From Athripsodes cinereus (taxonomy: Eukaryota; Arthropoda; Insecta; Trichoptera; Leptoceridae): a DNA stretch of 64,000 nt. This document shows positions 45,541 through 57,334 of this stretch, one piece after another. Positions within the stretch are counted from its first letter, which is position 1; every line of letters begins with the position of its first letter. The notes beneath the pieces are model-generated. The model ran no database searches. It was not told the origin of the DNA and saw only the letters and a list, made by a program, of their open reading frames with translations. Where the stretch lies: contig OX388312.1 of NCBI GenBank assembly GCA_947579605.1, positions 26,621,313 through 26,685,312 of the forward strand, read 5' to 3'. The position numbers were made by a program, and so were the translations under genes.

Positions 45541-45720
45541 TATTAGTAGGGGAAGGGGCAGAGTACCAATAAGATTAAGGAGGCCACACAGAGTTCACTA
45601 CACGGGGCTTTGCACATGGCGGAGGAACGCTCAAGGTGGTGACAGATGGTCTACAGAACGAAGCATGATGTTCACGATGAAAACATCGAACTTCATTTGG
45701 ACTTCTGTTATTACATACTA
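45540..45720 (+). pseudogene. Possible LINE-type coding remnant
   Basis: A plus-strand open frame reads GRGRVPIRLRRPHRV, TWRRNAQGGDRWSTERSMM and stops at TAA near 45720. Composition and the W..R..Q-R motif are reminiscent of RTE C-termini, but I cannot place it with confidence. Confidence 0.3.
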
Positions 45721-46149
45721 AAGGTCTTCTAGTAAATACAAATATATCAAAATCTTACCTCAAACATTTTGATCCATTATTTATAAATCGTTTATTTCAC
45801 TCAATCAAATAAAGAATAACTCAAACTGAAATGAAATCACTAAATAAAACTAATTGCAATGTATCTATTAATATAAATTATTTAAAAATAAAATATCTTG
45901 TTCAAATAACAGCGCATTTCAGATTTAACTGTCAAATGTCAGCTTAAGAACGGCATTCATTTGTCACAATTTCAAATCAACCCGTTTATAATAATGACAA
46001 CGTTCCAATCAAGTTCCATACAATATTGTTACTCGGTACACACCATATCCTATACGCATCAATCATAGAGAATGTTGTATTGGTTAAGTACCAACACAGT
46101 TCATGAAGTTCTACATCATAACAATTTTGTATTTTTTTTCTTCCTACAA

Positions 46150-46240
46150 TATGTATAGACAATTCAAACAGATCGAGATAGTCCCAAATTAAGATATTAA
46201 TCTTGTATTATGAGTACTAGCATTGCAATAAACATATATT
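46150..46240 (-). mobile_element. SINE family A, truncated inverted copy
   Basis: GACAATTCAAACAGATCGAG, TAGTCCCAAATTAAGAT, AATCTTGTATTATGAGTACT and AGCATTGCAATAAACATAT match the reverse complement of 17090-16970 in order. The tRNA head is missing. Confidence 0.75.
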
Positions 46241-46244
46241 GCTC

Positions 46245-47630
46245 AAGGGTAATCCAACAGCACTGGAAAAAAATAATAAATATGTCTGGCTATAGATACA
46301 TTGATATCTTAAGCGTGGCGTATGGGAGATTTTTCAGGGAAATTGTTGTAATGTTGTTGTCTGGATATCGTTTTAAGTATTTTTTTGGAATCGAATTGGC
46401 CTTCAGCTGTTATGATCCTGGAATGAGTGAGACATCTTCCGACCTTTCAATAATAATAGTATACAATACACAGTGATATGTTACAACTAGATTCGCAATG
46501 TCATACGAATATTCTCTAAAAATGTGTACCCACCCGTCGAAGTACAATACCTGATTAATATATATATTCATCTCTTTTCTTATGTATATATTCATCTCTA
46601 TCTACCGGCCTTTGTCGTCTGTAATAATCCCCATTCACATATTGTCTTTCTCTTGTTATCTACAAACAATTTATATGTGTGTCGCTTTTTTTCAAACTAA
46701 AAATTGCGGCACCAAGGACCGCAAAGAGATTTTATTGATAGTACATGTTTGAGATTCATATTGCAAATCTAGGTATAAAATATCACTGACAATACACTAA
46801 TACATTTAACAACCAGATTCACGATAATTTGCATAAAGTCATTCTTCATTTTATCCTTATCATTCTATTTTCCATTATTTTCTGTCTCAAGCAACACGAA
46901 ACCACTTCTTTCTTTCACTTGCAAACCATCATCGGCTCATCTTTTTTTGAGTTTTTTCAATGTTTTTTTTATTCCTTTCAATCTCTTTATGTTTTCTAAG
47001 CTGCTATCTCTCTGCCATTCTTCTTTTGGTTTTATCTTTTAGCAACTTTCAGCCAACAACTGAAACTTTGAAATGAAACAACTGTATACCTACATATACA
47101 TGACTGTACGATATAAAGAGAATCAACAAAATTCGTATATTTTCATTAGTATCCCTTCAATTTTGTTTATTGACGTTTTCTTATAGAATATTCCGGGGCT
47201 GCATGAGTAGTAGTTTTTATATGAGCTATTCATAACCGTTAAAAAATCCGAGAATTTTCTATCACAATGTATCTGCAAATTAAATAAGTAAAAAAAAATC
47301 TACTTAGCATTATGAAATGAAATAGGTATATATAGGGATGATATTTTTACACCAGTACATTCCTAATAAAAATTAGGCGGGTACTTAAAGTAATAAAAAT
47401 AATTAAAGGATATGATGTTTTTAATTCTTGTTTGTTCTGAAATTATCCTATGTACGTACATACAATCATAATATGGAATGTACCAGTAGGTACTAATAAA
47501 AACATAGCCGGGCAACTCGGGTAGGCATGTTATTTTTTGTACAGAAAAACCATGGGGTTAGTATCTTCTTACCTTAACTATGTAGTTGAGAACACAGACC
47601 AAAGAATTCAATGCTTTTGAAATCTTAAAT
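46245..47630. other. AT-rich stretch, no supportable gene
   Basis: A duplicated TATATTCATCTCT occurs near 46561 and 46587. ORFs near 46.2-46.6 kb overlap on both strands and are not recognisable. Confidence 0.3.
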
Positions 47631-47636
47631 ATTATC

Positions 47637-47812
47637 CCATCACGGCATATCCCACGAGTGGAGAAGCCAGCAGACCAGATGCATACAACAAACATGCAAA
47701 CTGTCCTCTCAGTGCCTTTAATAAATGAAGACATTCAGGATGGGTGGCAAACCTCATCGCCAAAGCTAATATGTAAAATGTCTTTATTTATTCGAATACC
47801 CGCTTTCACATC
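47637..47812 (-). mobile_element. TAG-tailed repeat (family C), head-truncated
   Basis: CCATCACGGCATATCCCACG, AAGCCAGCAGACCAG, AACTGTCCTCTCAGTGCC, GACATTCAGGATGGGTGGC, AACCTCATCGCC and CGAATACCCGCTTT. Confidence 0.8.
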
Positions 47813-47814
47813 TT

Positions 47815-48955
47815 AAATAAAACTTAAATAAATTAAATTATATATGATTTACAATAATCACGTAACTACGTTTGTGTTAATTGCATGCACGTTGAGAAAC
47901 AGAAAAATGAATGAATTTCAAAATGATTAATTGCTTGATACTGTGGTCTATGTATTTTAATACAGAGGTGCGAAGTACACAACGCATTTTTGAATAGTTT
48001 TTTTTTTCAGTAAATTGCTTAGGACATATTTATACCCAACAACACTAGACTTTATTGTAAAATAATGTAATTGTCACTGTGGTAACCGAACGGACTAAAT
48101 TAAATAAACGTTCTCTCATAATTTATTCAAAGCAAATCGTGACAGCGTGCCCATACAGTTTGTATGTCAATAGTTTATATCTTAAAAAAATTGATTTGTT
48201 TTTGAAATAAAATTTTACAAGAAGTCCAATCTAATTGAATTATCTTATTTGAAGCAATAAGGTAAGATTCAATTTCATGTAGACAATGATTTGATAGTCG
48301 ACTTAAATAAATAAATATTCAAGATACAGGTCCGTGGTCTTATTCCATCTTTATTGCCTATGTTATATTTGAGTTCATTGGAAGCATTTATTAAAAAAAA
48401 TTAACAAAACTTATGGATATCTATATTTTTCAAGAATCCTATGGGGAAATTAGGATCAAATCGTAACCCATTTTTTTGGGTCATTCTTAAAACAAACCGC
48501 TTGTACAACGACACTCAATTTGAATATGATGAGAATAGCTCTACGGGAGATTATTTTTACATGCTGGAACAAAGCAAAGTAGGCGGATGTATTATTATTA
48601 TTTTCATCCCTTATCCCTTGTACCCCCATCCCTTCTTTACCTCCCCCACCATTTCTCCATTCTATGGCCGCAGCTTGGCATTTTTATATTCGATGCCAAC
48701 ATACGATAAAACAAATTAATTTTTAATTAAAACTCACTGACTCCGTATAACTACAAATGTACGTATCAGTGACGTAACCTGTTTATTATTTTGATAATAT
48801 TTTTGCACAATTAATGATCCCGTAGAGGAAAAGACATCACTGAAGTAGATGAGCGATCTGCGATATATTATTATAGTATGAATTGGATATATGCGTAGAT
48901 TTTCACAGATCGACACGAAATCAGTTATCTAGAATATCATTTTTGTCAATTTAGA
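47815..48955. other. AT-rich stretch; pyrimidine-rich tract at 48595-48670
   Basis: The tract (CCCTTGTACCCCCATCCC type) is unusual in composition but not a recognisable element. A 92-codon ORF covers it without a known motif. Confidence 0.3.
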
Positions 48956-49024
48956 ACAAAATTTAAAGCGATATCGAGGACTTCCAGCCAGAAGTGAACG
49001 AGAGTGAGTAGAGGAGAAAAAAAT

Positions 49025-49095
49025 ATGAAAACATAAATACGCGACTAGCATTTCGGCTTTACAATTCGAAGGTTTGAGGTTCAAATAATGCAACA
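49025..49095 (+). mobile_element. Possible tRNA-derived SINE head
   Basis: GCGACTAGCATTTCGGC resembles a decayed A box, and GAAGGTTTGAGGTTCAAATA resembles an anticodon-stem/B box region (GGTTCAAAT) at about tRNA spacing. No body recognised. Confidence 0.3.
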
Positions 49096-49099
49096 ATTG

Positions 49100-50535
49100 T
49101 ATCATTACCTACTTTTATTACATAGTATTATTTGTAATTCAATTTCTCGAGAAAAAAGAAAATTAAGAATTGTTTTATTTCATTTCAATTCATCCGCAAT
49201 AGATTAAATTATGTAAAAATTAAGTAAAAATTTGTATAGAAAATATTTTATTAAATGGAGCAAGCAAGTTAATATTTCTTATTTAATTTATTTTTTTCTT
49301 ACAAACATACAGTTATAACATAAATAACAATACACAGCCAAATCAATTACAATTAGTTAACCAGCAAATACAATACAATTATACAATATTTAGAGTGTTA
49401 GTTTAGTTTTATTTTATGTTTTATTTATGACCATGAACAATTACGTGTATGTTACGTCACTGTTACGTACCAATGGTCGTGTTAAGAATTAAAAATAACA
49501 AATTAATGTATTTTTGTACATGTTCATCTCTACTGCCATTGAAAATTATGTTTCTTTTTTGCTACCATTTTTTCCATGACGTAAACAATACTTTTAATTC
49601 CCAAAAGCTTAATGCGATGATACCAACTTTAATATGGAAATAAATAATAACAAACTAAAACGAAGAAAATCAATATAAGTGTACCTACATTTGAATGTAA
49701 ATTTTAGAAAAGTATTAAGAAAAAATACCTGTTTCACGTCTACCATGCCGGCTTCGAAAATCGAACATCTTATATGTCTTGATTGGATATGAGTAATCGT
49801 TAAAAATTCGATATACCTACCTATCGTTCCTAAGGTTTTCGTTAACCTGGGTGACCAGCTCTAACAATGTACTGTTCTTACGACAACACAATCAGAGCAT
49901 GAGTCGTATTGTGAGAAAAGGGGAAGACTCGATTTTCTTAATTCACGAGCGCGAGGCTTGTTTCCATACAGTGTTCTCAAGAAGAAAGTGACTGGGAGGA
50001 CGATTATGATAAACGGACCTCACATTATTAGCTTCACCTTCAAAGTTTATTAGCTATCATAATAATGGGTAGATACTTAATGGAAAATGAAATGCAACAT
50101 ATCTAATGGTATATCAGCTATCATTCGATATTATGTTTGAACAAATCTTCATTGAAATCAATATTGCTGCTATCTAGCTGTGGCAATATACACTCGAGAC
50201 TATTTGAATGGTTGCCTGATGGTGTGAGCTATCTAGCTCTTCACAATAAGGCCTTACAACGTTTTCCGTCGAATACCAGTCAAATACATGAATCTCATTA
50301 AAATTCTGCCAATACATTTAAATAAATATTTTGTACACATGTATAAAACTGGTATTGGGTTTCTATAAACCTGCCTTCATTTAAGATTTTTAGTGTCTGC
50401 AGTTAGCCTTTTGTCATCAACTGTTTAAAAATGAAGAGATGTCTAGTAATCATCCTAATGATCCTTTTCAAGGATAATTTATTCTAAATCAGTTAGCTCT
50501 CAGTAGATTTCCATTATAATTTCCATAGAAAACTG
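49100..50535. other. AT-rich stretch, nothing recognised
   Basis: A slightly GC-richer part at 49845-50010 has no ORF or repeat that I can assign. Confidence 0.3.
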
Positions 50536-50540
50536 TTCTC

Positions 50541-50640
50541 CTACTACTACTACTATGTTGTCATCACGGCCTATCTAACAAGTGGGTTAGCCAGCAGACC
50601 AGCTGCATGTATTTACAAATATGTAAATTACTTATTGAAT
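50541..50640 (-). mobile_element. TAG-tailed repeat (family C), 3' end with tail
   Basis: (CTA)5 on the plus strand followed by GTCATCACGGCCTATC, AACAAGTGGGTTAGCCAGCA and GACCAGCTGCATGTA. It preserves the simple tail better than most copies. Confidence 0.75.
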
Positions 50641-50644
50641 CTTT

Positions 50645-52120
50645 TTTACATGACAATAGCTCTAACTATCGTTATGTTATAATTTAATAAAATTTCACAA
50701 ATGTGAAAAATGCCACGAAAAGTACGTAATTGTTGCTGCGATTTGAAAAAAGAACACCTAAAACGTACAAAGTGAAATTAATAAAAAAACACTTACAGTG
50801 ATTCTAGTGACCAATTTGTTATAGTGTCCCTTTCCACAACAAAATTTCAAAATGTGCAATGGGACTTATGTATATTATTATGCAAATCCATTGCTGTTTG
50901 CCTACTTCACATACTCGGAACACTTCTAGAAAGGAGTGCAGGCAGTAAATTATATCAGTTGAACAACCTTTCAACAATAGCGTGCAATTTTTATTATCAA
51001 AACCGCGTTGTTTGGCAAAAATAAAAGAGAAATAAAATCACAATTTTGAATACATAAGCGCTAATGTCAAAAATAGAGAATTTCACCCCTTTATTCAAAA
51101 ATCGAGTAATATTTTGATTCTCTGTATATTTTATCTTGATATGATTGTTTCTTATTCATTATTATGAATTATTTTAAGAATTAAAAAAAAGAGATCAACA
51201 TTAGTTAACCCAGATTTTTTTTATATTTGAAAGGATTAGCGACTGGTGTGATAAATAATATTAGAGACTCAACATTGTAAAGTAAAATCTCATGTTGCCC
51301 AATAGAAAATATAATACCTAATAATAATAAGAAATTTGTTGTTTTAGTACTGAGACGCAAACATAATAAAAAAGAGAGTCGTTATTTATGCTTCTCAGGT
51401 TATTTTATGCTCAATGGAGTATTTCTCCACTGAAAATATTTAGCTTGTGTTATTTTGAAATTAAAAATAAATTTATAGTCGCTGACTTTTTGGTATGTAT
51501 CTACTTCATACTACACGCGTTTCCCCTTTCAGCGTTACATTGTTTTTGTATTTTATTTTTACATTCTTATCACAGCAACTTGTTACAACGAAGTTGAATA
51601 TTGAAGTTATCTATGAGGGAACTTTGATACATTGTTTTTATTAGGACTTATGTACAATTTCTTGCTATTTTTGTGTTATTTATCAATCGATTCTCACATT
51701 TTTTAATATTGATTATTATTTTTGATATAATTGTTGTGATGATGATGATGTATTTGTAAAAAAAATGAAAAATATATGTAAGCGTTTAACCAAAAGCTGC
51801 TTTTTTTAGTCAGATAAAAAAGCAACGAATTCTCTGTACCTACGTTTTTTTAACGCAAAAAAATATGACATTCTGTAGTAAATTTCTTAACCAATTGACC
51901 ACGTCAGAAATTACCTGATTTAGGTTCTTCCTAGAAGAGTCATTCACGATATATTCAACAATTACGTTCAGTACCTACATGTGAAGAGTTTTCTTAAAGG
52001 TTTGGTATAATAGCTATCACTTTTTTTAGGCAAGTTGAATACCGGTATTCGCTCAGAGGAATCGGTGATTAGATATATCTATCACAGATTTATTCACTAG
52101 GTACTGAATTACTCAACAGA
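50645..52120. other. AT-rich stretch, no supportable gene
   Basis: ORFs at 50824-51024 and 51388-51597 are unrecognised; no splice context found. Confidence 0.3.
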
Positions 52121-52122
52121 CT

Positions 52123-52869
52123 AACGGGCTGTTTCACCACCTCTGGATAAAGTGCCGGATAGCCAATCCAACACAAATCTAACGTTTTGAATGTTTTTTA
52201 AATATTCTACAATGCACATCCGTTACTTGATTTTTTAAAAATCGCGATCGATTTCGGTAAACCTTTACCATTGACGAGCGAGATAATACTGACTAATATT
52301 TTTGTTAAAACATCTACAAAAACAAAATTTTGTTTTTGTAGATGTTTTAACAAAAATATTAGTCAGTATTATCTCGCTCGTCAATGGTAAAGGTTTACCG
52401 AAATCGATCGCGATTTTTAAAAAATCAAGTAACGGATGTGCATTGTAGAATATTTAAAAAACATTCAAAATGTCTCGTAACTGTTACATAGTTAATCCTT
52501 CTAAAATAACAAATCTAACGGATAAAACGAAAAATGCGTTTCACGACTCCCTGACAGCGCTATCCTATCGATAAAGGTCTAGATAAGTTATCCGGTGGAT
52601 AAGTCTTAGATAGTGTTAAACTGTCAAAATTTGTTTACATGTGCGTTGCCTAGATATATTCCTAGGCAACGCACGATATATTCCTACCTACGTGCATACA
52701 TTCATGCAACAAACGCATGAAATTACAACGTTGCCACTGCTATCTGGCGGATAACAATCCGTAAGAAATCTGTAGGTGGTGAAACGCTCGCTTCAGTTTA
52801 TCTTGTAGATAAATTTATCCTCAGGATAGTCATCTAGAACTTTATCCAGAGGTGGTGAAACAGCCCGTT
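52123..52869. mobile_element. MITE with 31-bp perfect terminal inverted repeats, interrupted
   Basis: The ends are perfect inverted repeats beginning AACGGGCTGTTTCACCACCT (52123) and ending AGGTGGTGAAACAGCCCGTT (52869). Subterminal TTTCAC/GGTGAAA and GATAAG/TTATCC motifs recur inside. A perfect 13-bp hairpin with 8-nt loop lies at 52641-52674. There is no transposase. Removing the insertion at 52185-52508 and one 12-bp duplicate leaves about 410 bp. The target duplication of the MITE itself is not clear. The terminal motif resembles, but is not identical to, that of the element at 26493-28514 (GTATTCACCA). Confidence 0.8.
52185..52508. mobile_element. Palindromic insertion of repeat family G inside the MITE
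   Basis: The 12-base sequence ACAAATCTAACG flanks the insert on both sides (52173-52184 and 52509-52520), as expected for a target duplication. The insert's first 286 bp (52185-52470) form a perfect inverted repeat without spacer, centred between 52327 and 52328. The remaining 38 bp are single copy and match the 3' ends of the family G copies near 21050 and 38200 (CTGTTACATAGTTAATCCTT type). Confidence 0.85.
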
Positions 52870-53060
52870 TTTGCGTTAAGTAAAAATGCATTTTGTAATC
52901 TCGATGCCTTTAAAAATAAGACATTCATTCAGGAAGCTCAGAATTTTCGCATAATTTCTAAATATGTGTGGATTGTATTTTTTTTTTCATTTTCAATTAA
53001 GTATGTAGAGATTTTTCTTATTTGTGTTCTTATTTTTATCGTTTTTTTGTGTTTAGTGTT

Positions 53061-53219
53061 CATATGACGTGGTTAGGTGGAAGAAATCACTATAAAGTGA
53101 TAAACTCGCTACTGCATGTGATCACATTTTTCTTGTGTTAACTGATTTGTTGATTTTGTTATGTGAATGATGATGCGCAAGGAGTATAAAATAAATTAAT
53201 AAAGAAATAAATAAATATT
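53061..53219 (+). mobile_element. LINE 3' end, family F1 (hairpin type), (AATA)n-like tail
   Basis: GACGTGGTTAGGTGGAAGAA, stem ATCACT/AGTGAT (53086-53091, 53096-53101), AAACTCGCTACTGCATGTGA, then GATGATGCGCAAGGAGTATA and an AATAAA-rich tail. Confidence 0.75.
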
Positions 53220-54860
53220 GAAAAAGGTGATTAAATTTTCTCCTCAAAATAATGTCATCCTCATGCTACTCACAGGAATATCTAAGGTAACAGGATATGA
53301 TACTAATAATATGAAACAAGAAAATTACAGCAATATAGGAACAATAACAAATAATATCTGCCTAATAATAATCCACGCAGTTGGATGGTTTTATGAAAGA
53401 TGGGTGTAGAAAAAGGGGAAGTTGCGCGGTTTATGGCCCGACGTCATATTATTATTATTATTCTACACTATTTCTTATTATTTGTTCCGAATGGATTACC
53501 CTCTGTGGATTTCATTATTGTTGATGTTACATTACTTCTGAATTCAAGATATTTTGTTTGCGTAACGCATGAAATTAGTTAAAATTTAAAAAGTTTACTA
53601 CTTTATTCATTCTATTATGCTACATAATTTAAAATTAATTAATAAAAATATTTCATTTATTTATTCATTTTTTACTGTACCTACATTGATCAAAAAACAT
53701 ACAATTTTATAGAAAAATGTATTTAAATTGGATATAATCAATATACGGAGGGCGAATTTATTAAAAGTAATATATCGTTTAATGGAGAAAAAAAACATGG
53801 AAGCTTATTTAATAGAACATTTCCACCTAACGCCAAATGTGAAATCACTAGTACCTACCGAAGAATATTTTTTTAGTACGTCATTATTTTTTGTTAATTA
53901 TCTAAGTAAGTCAATAAATTTTATTTTTGAGAATATGTGTGTGAAAATTTTCGATTCATGAAGAAGAATGTTAATCATAAATTTTCATGTCTAATATACA
54001 AAAATTGTAACAGAGTTTAAAATATTTTCGTGACTAAAATTTTTCAGAACAGAGACACTAAAATAAAATATTAAAAATATATTAGTCTGTGTCTAATAAT
54101 ACACTAATAATATGAAATTCCATAAATGTTTAATTTTGAAATTCTTTTTTCATGTCACCTCCTGCTTTTTTGACGGGTCGCATTTTAACATTCTTACAAA
54201 GACTATTTCATAAAGGGTGACATTTCGCGCCACGTTTGATACATTTGATACAGCCCCCCCCCCCTCCCGCCGCGAACATATATTTTTATTGCACGTTTCC
54301 CCCTATGGACTAATAGGAGAACAGGGAGGCTTTTGACTGCAATGGAGGGAATGAGATGATACTCTGCATCTAACAAACCATATCAGTCATGTGTGGCATT
54401 TATTGGTTTCTATAATGCCACCTTACATACCTACATAATATTATTATTTTCACGTTATGATGATGATGTCTGGGATATTTTATTTGGATTATTACGAGAT
54501 TTTCATCCAATTTACTACAAATCTGCAAAAATAATAAGGGTGTGAAAAACAGAATATAAAACATGTACTGTATTTTTATTACGGGGTTCATTATTGATGC
54601 CAATACCTAATCAATTTGAAAAATATTTTTATAGATATGACTGTTTATTGCAAGATTTAAACATCTTTGTGAATCTAACTGCGAACGTATTACGTTACCT
54701 ACTACGTAAAAAGTGTACACAATAATTATGTTCTCACCAGCGATACTATACTAAGTACAAATAAAAGTAGTAGTTATATACACATTCATCACCTCACTTA
54801 CTTTTACATCTTGGATGCACTCGTACTAAAGATACGGGATGATAATAAGATATCATTCAT
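53220..54860. other. AT-rich stretch; C-run near 54246-54262
   Basis: A homopolymeric C run followed by CTCCCGCCGCG stands out. ORFs at 53218-53961 are unrecognised. Confidence 0.3.
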
Positions 54861-54863
54861 AGT

Positions 54864-54983
54864 CATACCATCACGGCGTTTTCCAAAAGAAGACTAACTT
54901 TGTACCTAAAAAAAAGCATCCAAGTCAAGTCTTCGTGTTGATATAAATCAAACATTCATGTCATCGCTGAGTTCAAAATGTTG
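54864..54983 (-). mobile_element. TAG-tailed repeat (family C), tail half
   Basis: CATACCATCACGGCGTTTTC, AAGTCTTCGTGTTGAT, ACATTCATG and TCATCGCTGAGTTCAAAATG match the reverse complement of the 3' half. Confidence 0.6.
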
Positions 54984-55002
54984 AGTATAAATCTGTGTGG
55001 AT

Positions 55003-55222
55003 TTCCTGGCAAAAAAAATGCCTCCCACTCTTTTCAATCATATTTCGAAAGACCTGTAAAAGGCAGGTTTTAGAATTTTACACATAACATAAAAGGCATT
55101 CAATATCTTCAATCCACTGATGAGTTGACTTTTATTAACACAGATATGACAATTTGCATGATAATTATATTATGCAGTTGGTCCCTGGCTACCCACCTTA
55201 GAGGAGATACCGTGATGGTATA
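55003..55222 (+). mobile_element. TAG-tailed repeat (family C), near full length
   Basis: GCCTCCCACTCTTTTCAAT, GACCTGTAAAAGGCAGGTTT, GGCATTCAATATCTTC, ACTGATGAGTTG, TTGGTCCCTGGCTACCCACC and GATACCGTGATGGTA. It is head-to-head with the preceding copy, 20 bp apart. Confidence 0.7.
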
Positions 55223-55224
55223 CC

Positions 55225-55830
55225 TATGAATGAATAAATGAGTACAATATTATGCAGCTTTTTCACTCTCATTTGCTCTCCGTATTTAAGATAACAAAAA
55301 AAAAACTAAGAAATACAACATTCCTCCGTGTACATCCTATCATTTACACATTATGGTTCCTACTTAGATAGAGAACAATGTTATACCCTGTCACCGTATA
55401 TTATGTATTAGGCAATGTGTCTGTGTAGATGTACGAGTATATTATTATGTAGGTTAGTGTGTGTGTATGAGTGTGACATCACGTATGTGTCGTACCAGAC
55501 AATGGAACAAATTTAATTCAAAAAAGTCTTCCCGATATTTGAATCCAATTTCGCGCCAACTTACTCTTACAAATCTTTATACACTACGGGGTGATATTTT
55601 TTTTTCATAAATTGTATCAGGAGTCGCCTATAAATACTTCATTTTTATGTGAGTTTATTTTGTCTATATCATCCAATGACCTCTACATTATAGACTAGGC
55701 ATTCAAAGAAAAAAGAATGCGGCTAACATAATTTCATAATATCGCTTGAAGATGGATAATAAAATTACATCACTGTTGATACAAAATATATTGACGGTCA
55801 TTCATATTATGAAATAATCGATTTATGTGT
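55225..55830. other. AT-rich stretch, nothing recognised
   Basis: A GTGTGTGT-type tract lies near 55459. No supportable gene. Confidence 0.3.
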
Positions 55831-55833
55831 ATA

Positions 55834-56350
55834 ACTCTGTTCCCGAGCACATAAGGTTGTTTGGTGGGTGGAGATGCTTCAGCCGGGGGCTAAAGGAGTG
55901 GTTGCTTGACACGGGTAGAGAGGATGCAAGGAAGAGGCTATTTCTACATGTTATATAATTTCTTTGTGCAATTTCAGGGTGGATTGGTTGTAACGGTACT
56001 TTCTTGATGTTTTGTAGCGGCTTGCCTCGATACAGGCACTCGCCTAGTGAGGTTGCTGCGGGTTATGACTGCATAGTCCTGATTAACTTGCTTGTTCCGG
56101 CGCGCACGCGCAGTCACATTGTCTGTGTTGGCTGCCTTTTATGCATGTTGGGTTGGTGTTTTGTTATTTTTTTCATTTTTTTGTATAACTTTTGTAATAA
56201 GTGACAAACTTGTGGGCTTGGTATTGTATAACATAGGGTTAGATCATGAGTGCGGGTTGAGTAGGATGATGCATTGTCTTTGCTTTGTGATTGTGTGTAT
56301 TGTTTCTGTCCATATGTATTTTCGAATGTTTTGTAATAATAATGATGAAT
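55834..56350 (+). pseudogene. LINE C-terminal coding end with GT-rich 3' UTR
   Basis: The frame at 55834-55958 reads NSVPEHIRLFGGWRCFSRGL, KEWLLDTGREDARKRLF and stops at TAA. NS(L/V)P...IR...F(K/S)R...WLL is the C-terminal signature seen also at 43784-43993. The downstream GT-rich UTR includes CGGCGCGCACGCGCAG, unusually CpG-rich for this window, and ends near AATAATAATGATGAATAAAT. ORFs in the UTR are not coding. Confidence 0.55.
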
Positions 56351-56483
56351 AAATTAGGTACCTACTTACTAAACTCGGAGGAGCTGTTTTTTTTATTGGA
56401 TTTGTCGTTTTATGACTTTGTCAGGTTTGATTTATTTACCAATCTGAGTTGTCATCTCCGTACCAATGATATTAGAGAAATTC

Positions 56484-56604
56484 AGGGTAGGAAACCTCAT
56501 CGTTGAATTAAAGATGTTATGCATTTTACACGTAGATATTTTACGAAAATCTGCCATCTACAGAACATATGAGAACTTGCAGAAAAGAGTGGAAGACCTA
56601 TTCA
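56484..56604 (-). mobile_element. TAG-tailed repeat (family C), head half
   Basis: GGTAGGAAACCTCATCGTTG, TTTTACGAAAATCTGCCATC, TACAGAACAT and GAGTGGAAGACCTATTC. Confidence 0.65.
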
Positions 56605-56754
56605 AATATTGAAATAAAAGATATTTTTGCTTGCTGGCATGCTTCAAATAATATTGTTTCAAATAAACTATACTTTTTTCGAGTACCTTGCTAATTATTA
56701 CTTAAGGTGACCATTAGCATTTCACTAGTACTTCATTGGGGAGGTCGACAATCA

Positions 56755-56855
56755 GATTCCCACTGTCGACTTACTCCATTTTTAGGACACAAGCGTGTTG
56801 CTTGCTGCTATTCAGATCTGAGTGTATTAAAGTTTAATAAAAAAAACTTATTAAC
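56755..56855 (+). mobile_element. Possible SINE family B fragment
   Basis: CGACTTACTCCATTTTTAGG, ACACAAGCGTGTTGCTTGCT and CAGATCTGAG followed by an A run near 56838 roughly follow the family B order. Diverged. Confidence 0.35.
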
Positions 56856-57059
56856 CCATTCAGGGCCCTGAGGTTTCTGCAAGTAATTTTAAAAATCCAT
56901 CTCTGCTTTATTGTCATTTTTTTTTATTGTTTATGAATTTTAACTTAAAATATAGTGAAGTAACATACATTATCATTTGATTATATTATATAAATCGAGA
57001 TTATATTTTTGGGAAGTACCTATACTGTCCTTTGACATTAAAGGGTTAAAATATAATTG

Positions 57060-57330
57060 TATAAATTAATATAATCACCCTGTATGTTATACAACCGTGT
57101 TAGATTGAATAATGTGAAAGAAGATCGATTTAAAATAGTAGCACGGATCAATTCCCCTTCAATGTTTAACGGAACATCGACCGCATGGCAACCCCAGAAG
57201 AATAAATCCGCGGGACATATGTTCTTCTTGTGGAGGGTGGCAACTTTTAATAATTCAGCGACATCTGTTGTTAGGAGAACAAGAGAGTGAGGATGGATGG
57301 AAGGGGGAGGGGGTGTAAGGAGGGTGATTG
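57060..57330. other. GC-richer unique segment
   Basis: A plus ORF (57084-57290) has no recognised motif (contains GTSTAWQPQKNKSAGHMFFL). A G-rich run GGAAGGGGGAGGGGGTG follows at about 57299. It might be a host exon or old transposon coding. No splice evidence. Confidence 0.25.
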
Positions 57331-57334
57331 GAAT

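Noticed and set aside
56004..56506. Overlapping plus-strand ORFs after the LINE stop
   Set aside because: They are in the GT-rich 3' UTR; codes are Cys/Phe/Val-rich low-complexity products, with a similar UTR at 44.0-44.2 kb.
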